Source of the DNA: Marinospirillum sp.
GTDB lineage: Bacteria; Pseudomonadota; Gammaproteobacteria; Pseudomonadales; Halomonadaceae
Direction: 5' to 3'
DNA length: 8,920 nucleotides
Assembly: GCA_007119985.1 (NCBI GenBank)
Contig: SKOQ01000212.1
Location: 1 to 8,920, forward strand
Shown: positions 4,964 to 8,920 of the stretch, piece after piece
How the letters are laid out: each line of letters starts with the position of its first letter
Position numbering within the stretch: the stretch's first letter is position 1
Notes under the pieces: model-generated
Databases searched by the model: none
Told to the model about the DNA's origin: nothing
The model's input: only the letters and a program-made list of their open reading frames with translations
Translations under genes and position numbers: made by a program

Positions 4964-6769
4964 ATGCCGACTTATAAAGCCCCTTTACGCGACATTCGCT
5001 TTGTCATGAATGAGCTGCTGAATTTCAATGGTCACTACGCAGCCCTGCCAAATGGTGAAGAAGCCATTGAAGTAGTGGATGCGATCCTCGAAGAAGGCGC
5101 TAAGTTTGCCGAAAACGTACTCACCCCGCTGAACCAAGTTGGTGATCAGCAAGGCTGTACCTTAAAAGATGGCAAGGTCATCACGCCTGAAGGCTTTAAA
5201 GAAGCCTACCAGCAGTATGTCGATGGCGGCTGGCCCTCCATGACCCAGAATCCTGAGCATGGCGGCCAAGGTCTGCCTCACTCTTTGGGTCTGACACTGA
5301 ATGAAATGATCTGCTCTTCTAACCTGGCATGGGGCATGTACCCAGGCCTGTCTCACGGTGCCATGAGCGCACTGGAGCACCATGGTACAGAAGAACTCAA
5401 GCAAACCTACCTGACCAAACTGGTAGAAGGCCGCTGGACAGGCACCATGTGTCTGACCGAGCCTCATTGCGGTACTGACTTGGGCCTGATCAAAACCAAA
5501 GCCCTGCCCCAAGAAGATGGCAGCTTTAAAGTCACCGGTACTAAGATCTTTATTTCTGCTGGTGAGCATGAGCTGTCTGAAAACATCGTTCACCTGGTTC
5601 TGGCGAAACTGCCAGATGCACCTGAAGGCAGCAAGGGTATCTCCCTGTTTGTGATTCCTAAGTTTATGCCAGATGCACAGGGCGAAGCTGGCGAGCGTAA
5701 TGCTGTTTCTTGTGGTTCTTTAGAGCACAAGATGGGTATTCACGGCAACTCTACCTGCGTGATGAACTTTGATAACGCCACTGGCTTCATGGTCGGCCAG
5801 CCCAACAAAGGTTTGGCTGCCATGTTTACCATGATGAATGCAGCGCGTATCGGCGTTGGTATTCAGGGTCAGGGCCTGATCGAAGTCTCCTTCCAGAATG
5901 CGCTGGCCTATGCACGTGATCGTCTGCAAATGCGCGCTCTGTCTGGCGCCAAAGCACCAGAAAAAGCCGCTGATCCAATCATCGTTCACCCTGATGTGCG
6001 TCGTATGCTGCTGACGCAAAAAGCCTTCAGCGAAGGTGGTCGTGCGCTGATTCTTTATACTGCTCAGCTGGTTGATCTGGTTGAAGCAGGTAGCGATGAA
6101 CAGAAGAAAGAAGCCGATGAGATCCTGGGCCTGCTGACGCCTATCGTCAAAGCTTTCCTGACTGAAGTCGGCTTTGAAGCTACCAACGAAGGTCTTCAGG
6201 TCTTCGGTGGTCACGGCTTTATCCAAGAGTGGGGCATGGAGCAGTTTGTACGCGATGCGCGTATCACCCGTCTCTATGAAGGCACCACCGGTATTCAAGC
6301 GCTCGATCTGCTCGGTCGTAAAGTATTGATGAACCAAGGTGAAACTCTGCGTAAGTTCACCAAGCAGATTCACAAATACTGCCAAGCCGCTGAAGCGAAA
6401 GAAGGCATGGGCCAGTTCACCCAGCCTCTGGCTGAGCTGAACAAAGAATGGGGCGAACTGACGATGAAAATCGGCATGAGCGCCATGCAGAACCGTGACG
6501 AAGTTGGTGCGGCCTCTGTCGACTATCTGATGTATGCTGGCTATGTACTGCTAGGCTACTTCTGGGCGCAAATGGCAGAAATTGCACAGCAGAAACTGGC
6601 TGAAGGCACCAACGAAGCCGCCTTCTACCAAGCCAAGCTGGACACAGCCGTGTTCTACTTCAAGCGTCTGCTGCCACGCACTAAGACTCACGCTGCCGCC
6701 ATGACTGCGGGTGTTGATTCTCTAGCGCGCATGGATGCCGATGCTTTTGGCTTAGGTTTTGAAATCTAA
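4964..6769 (+). CDS. Acyl-CoA dehydrogenase, ~600-residue DmdC/PA0506 type
   Basis: This FAD enzyme introduces the trans-2 double bond into an acyl-CoA, the first step of beta-oxidation, passing electrons to ETF. The 601 residues show the layout of the long subfamily: a short N-terminal domain (about 3-35, KAPLRDIRFVMNE), helical domain (about 40-157), beta domain with MCLTEPHCGTDLG (162-174), C-terminal helical domain (about 282-450), and the extra C-terminal domain of this group (about 467-590). The catalytic base is Glu439 in RLYEGTTGIQ (436-445). Relatives are labelled either 3-methylmercaptopropionyl-CoA dehydrogenase (DmdC) or FadE-type (P. aeruginosa PA0506/PA0508). The PsrA-type operator and tandem arrangement favour a fatty acyl-CoA role; chain length cannot be read from sequence. 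GAGG at 4953-4956 is 7 bases before the ATG. A terminator follows, so it is probably transcribed alone. Confidence 0.93.
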   Translation: MPTYKAPLRDIRFVMNELLNFNGHYAALPNGEEAIEVVDAILEEGAKFAENVLTPLNQVGDQQGCTLKDGKVITPEGFKEAYQQYVDGGWPSMTQNPEHGGQGLPHSLGLTLNEMICSSNLAWGMYPGLSHGAMSALEHHGTEELKQTYLTKLVEGRWTGTMCLTEPHCGTDLGLIKTKALPQEDGSFKVTGTKIFISAGEHELSENIVHLVLAKLPDAPEGSKGISLFVIPKFMPDAQGEAGERNAVSCGSLEHKMGIHGNSTCVMNFDNATGFMVGQPNKGLAAMFTMMNAARIGVGIQGQGLIEVSFQNALAYARDRLQMRALSGAKAPEKAADPIIVHPDVRRMLLTQKAFSEGGRALILYTAQLVDLVEAGSDEQKKEADEILGLLTPIVKAFLTEVGFEATNEGLQVFGGHGFIQEWGMEQFVRDARITRLYEGTTGIQALDLLGRKVLMNQGETLRKFTKQIHKYCQAAEAKEGMGQFTQPLAELNKEWGELTMKIGMSAMQNRDEVGAASVDYLMYAGYVLLGYFWAQMAEIAQQKLAEGTNEAAFYQAKLDTAVFYFKRLLPRTKTHAAAMTAGVDSLARMDADAFGLGFEI

Positions 6770-6800
6770 TCCCTGATGTTCCTTTGTGTTTGAGTCTTTT

Positions 6801-6825
6801 GGGCAGCCTTGTGCTGCCCTTTTTT
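6801..6825 (+). terminator. Intrinsic terminator after the first dehydrogenase gene
   Basis: GGGCAGC (6801-6807) and GCTGCCC (6813-6819) make a perfect 7-bp GC-rich stem with a five-base loop, followed by six T (6820-6825). It lies 31 bases after the stop and should separate this gene from the next dehydrogenase gene. Confidence 0.9.
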
Positions 6826-7130
6826 ATGCCTAATCGAGACAACCTTCTAGCATAACCCTAGAGGATCAAGGGATTTCTGCCTCTTCGCCCTTGCAACCTG
6901 AGCTTCATCAAGCCAAGCTAGACTCAACTGACTGAACCCAGCTCCGCATCAACGAGACTTATAGGTCACACACCGGACTTGTCGAGCGAAAGGTAAAGTC
7001 AGTAAGCTTGTTGGATCAATCAGTTAAGAAATCTTTAGAACTCAACGGCATTCGCGGTGACCAACACCACGCCAGCCTACCTAGCTCTAAAACAGAGATT
7101 TCTTAAGTTCATCTAGGATAGAGGTATATC
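6826..7130 (+). other. Leader/promoter region of the second dehydrogenase gene, no coding seen
   Basis: I see no convincing gene in this stretch. It holds a small dyad, CTTCTAG/CTAGAGG with one G-T pair (6844-6864), and a long inverted repeat (separate entry). No PsrA-type CAAAC-Nn-GTTTG palindrome is present, unlike the first dehydrogenase. Possible promoters are weak: TTGTCG (6979-6984) with TAAGCT (7003-7008) at 18 bases, or TTGGAT (7011-7016) with TTTAGA (7034-7039) at 17 bases. GAGG at 7121-7124 is the ribosome site for the next gene. Confidence 0.5.
7024..7106 (+). repeat. Inverted repeat in the second dehydrogenase leader
   Basis: TTAAGAAATCT (7024-7034) is exactly complementary to AGATTTCTTAA (7096-7106). 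Counting one G-T pair and one T-A pair inward, the stem reaches 13 pairs (7024-7036 with 7094-7106). The inner loop contains a smaller GGTG/CACC hairpin (7056-7068 region). It ends 14 bases before the ribosome site, so it may shape translation or mark a protein-binding site. Confidence 0.55.
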
Positions 7131-8920
7131 ATGGCAAAGTATAAGGCCCCCCTGCGTGACATGCGTTTTGTGTTAAACGAAGTTTTTGCAGCTGATCAAC
7201 TCTGGGCTTCAATGGAAGCGACTCAGGAAGTGACGCCTGATCTGGCCGAAGCGATTTTAGAAGAAGGCGCCAAACTGACTGAAAATGAGCTGTTCCCGCT
7301 CAACCTCAGCGGTGATGCAGAAGGCTGCCGCTTTGAGAATGGCCAGGTATTCACGCCCAAAGGCTTTAAAGAAGCCTATCGCGCGCTCGCCGAGGGTGGC
7401 TGGATGGGCTTAGGCGGCAATCCTGAGTTTGGCGGCCAAGGCATGCCCAAAATGATGACGGTGCTGTTCGAAGAGATGCTCTACGCTTCCAATGCGGCCT
7501 TCACCCTCTATCCTGCGCTGAACTCGGGTGCGGCGCTGCTGCTTGATTCCCACGCCAGCGAAGAAATCAAGACCAAATACCTCTCCAAGCTCTATGAAGG
7601 CCAGTGGATTGGCACCATGTGTCTGACTGAGCCTCATGCAGGTACAGATCTCGGTCTGATTCGTACCAAAGCAGAGCCCAATGACGATGGTACCTATACC
7701 ATCACCGGCAATAAAATCTGGATCACTGGCGGCGAGCATGACCTAGCTGAGAACATCATCCACCTCGTGCTGGCAAAACTGCCAGATGCCCCCGCAGGAA
7801 CACGCGGTATTTCTCTGTTCTTGGTTCCCAAATTCAAGATTCATGAAGATGACAGCCTGGGTGAGCACAACCTGGTCAACTGTGGCTCCATCGAGCACAA
7901 GATGGGTATCAAGGGTTCAGCCACCTGCGTGATTAACTTCGATGGTTCACAAGGCATTATGATTGGCGAACCTCATCGCGGCTTGGCGGCCATGTTCACC
8001 ATGATGAACTACGAGCGCCTGTCGATCGGCATCCAAGGCTTAGGTTTAGGTGAAGTGGCCTACCAGAGCGCGATGGACTTTGCGAAAGAGCGTATCCAAT
8101 CTCGCGCACCCAAAGGCCCACAGCAGCCTGAAAAAGCAGCAGATCCTATTCTTGTGCATCCTGATGTGCGCCGTATGGCCTTGAATGTGCGTGCCTTTAA
8201 CGAAGCCAGCCGCGCCTTTGCTTCTTATGTCGGGATGCAGCTGGATATCAGCAAGTACCATGCTGATGACACTCAACGCCAACATGCGGCAGATCTGGTT
8301 GCCCTGCTAACACCTGTCGCCAAGGCCTTTATTACTGATCGTGGTTTTGATGCGACTGTCGAAGCCCAGCAGATCTACGGCGGTAGCGGCTATTGCTCTG
8401 AATGGGGTGCTGAACAATATGTGCGTGATGCGCGTATTGCCCAGATCTATGAAGGCACCAACGGCATCCAAGCTATGGACCTGATGGGCCGTAAGATCTT
8501 TGCCAATGGTGGCAAGTTCCTCAACATCTTTACCAGCGATGTGCGTCAGTTCTTGGCTGAGCAGCAAGACCAAGCGGGCATGCAAGACTGGTGTGCCACT
8601 CTGGAGGTCGAACTGAAGCGTCTTGAGTCGGTCACTGAGCAAGTCATGCAGATGGGCAAAGACAACCCAGAAGAAATCGGCGCCGCCGCGGTGGATTACC
8701 TCAACCTGTTTGGTTATGTTGCCTATGCCTATATGTGGGCGCGCATGGTTGCTGTTGCACAACCCAAAGCCACAGGCGCAGCGGATGACTTCTACACCAG
8801 CAAGGTCAAGGTGGGTCAACACTATCTGAAGCGGATTCTGCCACGCACACTGGCTTTAGAAGCACAGATTCAAGCCGGTGCCGATGTGCTGATGAGCTTG
8901 GATGAGCAGGCTTTTTACGC
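7131..8920 (+). CDS. Second acyl-CoA dehydrogenase of the ~600-residue DmdC/PA0508 type (3' end cut by window)
   Basis: The frame is open from the ATG at 7131 to the window end: 596 full codons plus two bases, so at most a few residues are missing if length matches its neighbour. Domain layout equals that of the upstream paralogue: N-terminal segment KYKAPLRDMRFVLNE (3-17), beta domain TMCLTEPHAGTDLG, DPILVHPDVRR, and catalytic Glu441 in QIYEGTNGIQ (438-447), then the extra C-terminal domain (LKRILPRTLALEA near the end). By eye about half of the residues match the first enzyme, with best agreement around the FAD and active-site segments and most change in the N-terminal helical domain and residues 455-500. 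This suggests an old duplication with different acyl-chain preference, as reported for the P. aeruginosa pair PA0506/PA0508. GAGG at 7121-7124 is 6 bases before the ATG. No PsrA-type site precedes it. Confidence 0.92.
   Translation, partial: MAKYKAPLRDMRFVLNEVFAADQLWASMEATQEVTPDLAEAILEEGAKLTENELFPLNLSGDAEGCRFENGQVFTPKGFKEAYRALAEGGWMGLGGNPEFGGQGMPKMMTVLFEEMLYASNAAFTLYPALNSGAALLLDSHASEEIKTKYLSKLYEGQWIGTMCLTEPHAGTDLGLIRTKAEPNDDGTYTITGNKIWITGGEHDLAENIIHLVLAKLPDAPAGTRGISLFLVPKFKIHEDDSLGEHNLVNCGSIEHKMGIKGSATCVINFDGSQGIMIGEPHRGLAAMFTMMNYERLSIGIQGLGLGEVAYQSAMDFAKERIQSRAPKGPQQPEKAADPILVHPDVRRMALNVRAFNEASRAFASYVGMQLDISKYHADDTQRQHAADLVALLTPVAKAFITDRGFDATVEAQQIYGGSGYCSEWGAEQYVRDARIAQIYEGTNGIQAMDLMGRKIFANGGKFLNIFTSDVRQFLAEQQDQAGMQDWCATLEVELKRLESVTEQVMQMGKDNPEEIGAAAVDYLNLFGYVAYAYMWARMVAVAQPKATGAADDFYTSKVKVGQHYLKRILPRTLALEAQIQAGADVLMSLDEQAFY

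Noticed and set aside
5162..6385. Long minus-strand open frames inside the first dehydrogenase gene (143 and 221 codons)
   Set aside because: These mirror the codon pattern of a highly conserved plus-strand enzyme; the translations look like no known protein and have no ribosome sites that I can see.
7410..8822. Minus-strand open frames inside the second dehydrogenase gene
   Set aside because: Same reason: they are antisense to a gene with all family motifs intact, and similar shadow frames appear at matching places in both paralogues.
1..8920. Mobile element, CRISPR, phage or defence system
   Set aside because: No transposase or integrase motifs, spaced direct repeats, tRNA-linked att sites or toxin-antitoxin pairs are visible; base composition looks even.

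Overview
The window reads as chromosomal DNA of a free-living gammaproteobacterium, most likely Pseudomonadales/Oceanospirillales-like. The basis is the gene content: FolE next to a FolX of the E. coli/Pseudomonas type, an outer-membrane lytic transglycosylase of the MltC family, and two tandem ~600-residue acyl-CoA dehydrogenases of the DmdC/PA0506 type preceded by a PsrA-type operator. Base composition looks close to 50% GC throughout. I see no transposase, integrase, phage gene, CRISPR array, tRNA or rRNA, so this looks like ordinary core chromosome.

Left region (1-1661, minus strand). Reading leftward on the minus strand: folE (GTP cyclohydrolase I), folX (dihydroneopterin-triphosphate epimerase), a small three-helix membrane protein, then the N-terminus of a secreted outer-membrane beta-barrel protein that runs off the window. 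folE and folX together point to tetrahydromonapterin (and folate precursor) synthesis. The barrel gene's Shine-Dalgarno lies inside a long hairpin ending in a T-run directly before its ATG.

Centre (1662-4860). A divergent intergenic region drives folE leftward and an unrecognised exported four-cysteine protein rightward; the latter ends at a clear intrinsic terminator. Convergent to it is mltC, a lipoprotein transglycosylase with an unusually long Pro/Ala-rich and coiled-coil spacer, starting at GTG behind a strong Shine-Dalgarno. Divergent from mltC is a 155-residue, largely disordered orphan protein.

Right region (4861-8920, plus strand). Two paralogous acyl-CoA dehydrogenases carry out the first step of fatty acid beta-oxidation. 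The first has a promoter with a perfect TTGACA box overlapped by a perfect TTCAAAC-N4-GTTTGAA palindrome, and ends at its own terminator. The second follows after a 361-bp gap with its own leader containing a long inverted repeat, and is cut by the window end at or just before its stop. The two are therefore probably regulated separately, although they are neighbours and relatives.

I found no multi-gene system that looks wholly new. The best leads are the hairpin over the barrel gene's ribosome binding site, the PsrA-type operator, the leader of the second dehydrogenase, and two or three orphan proteins.
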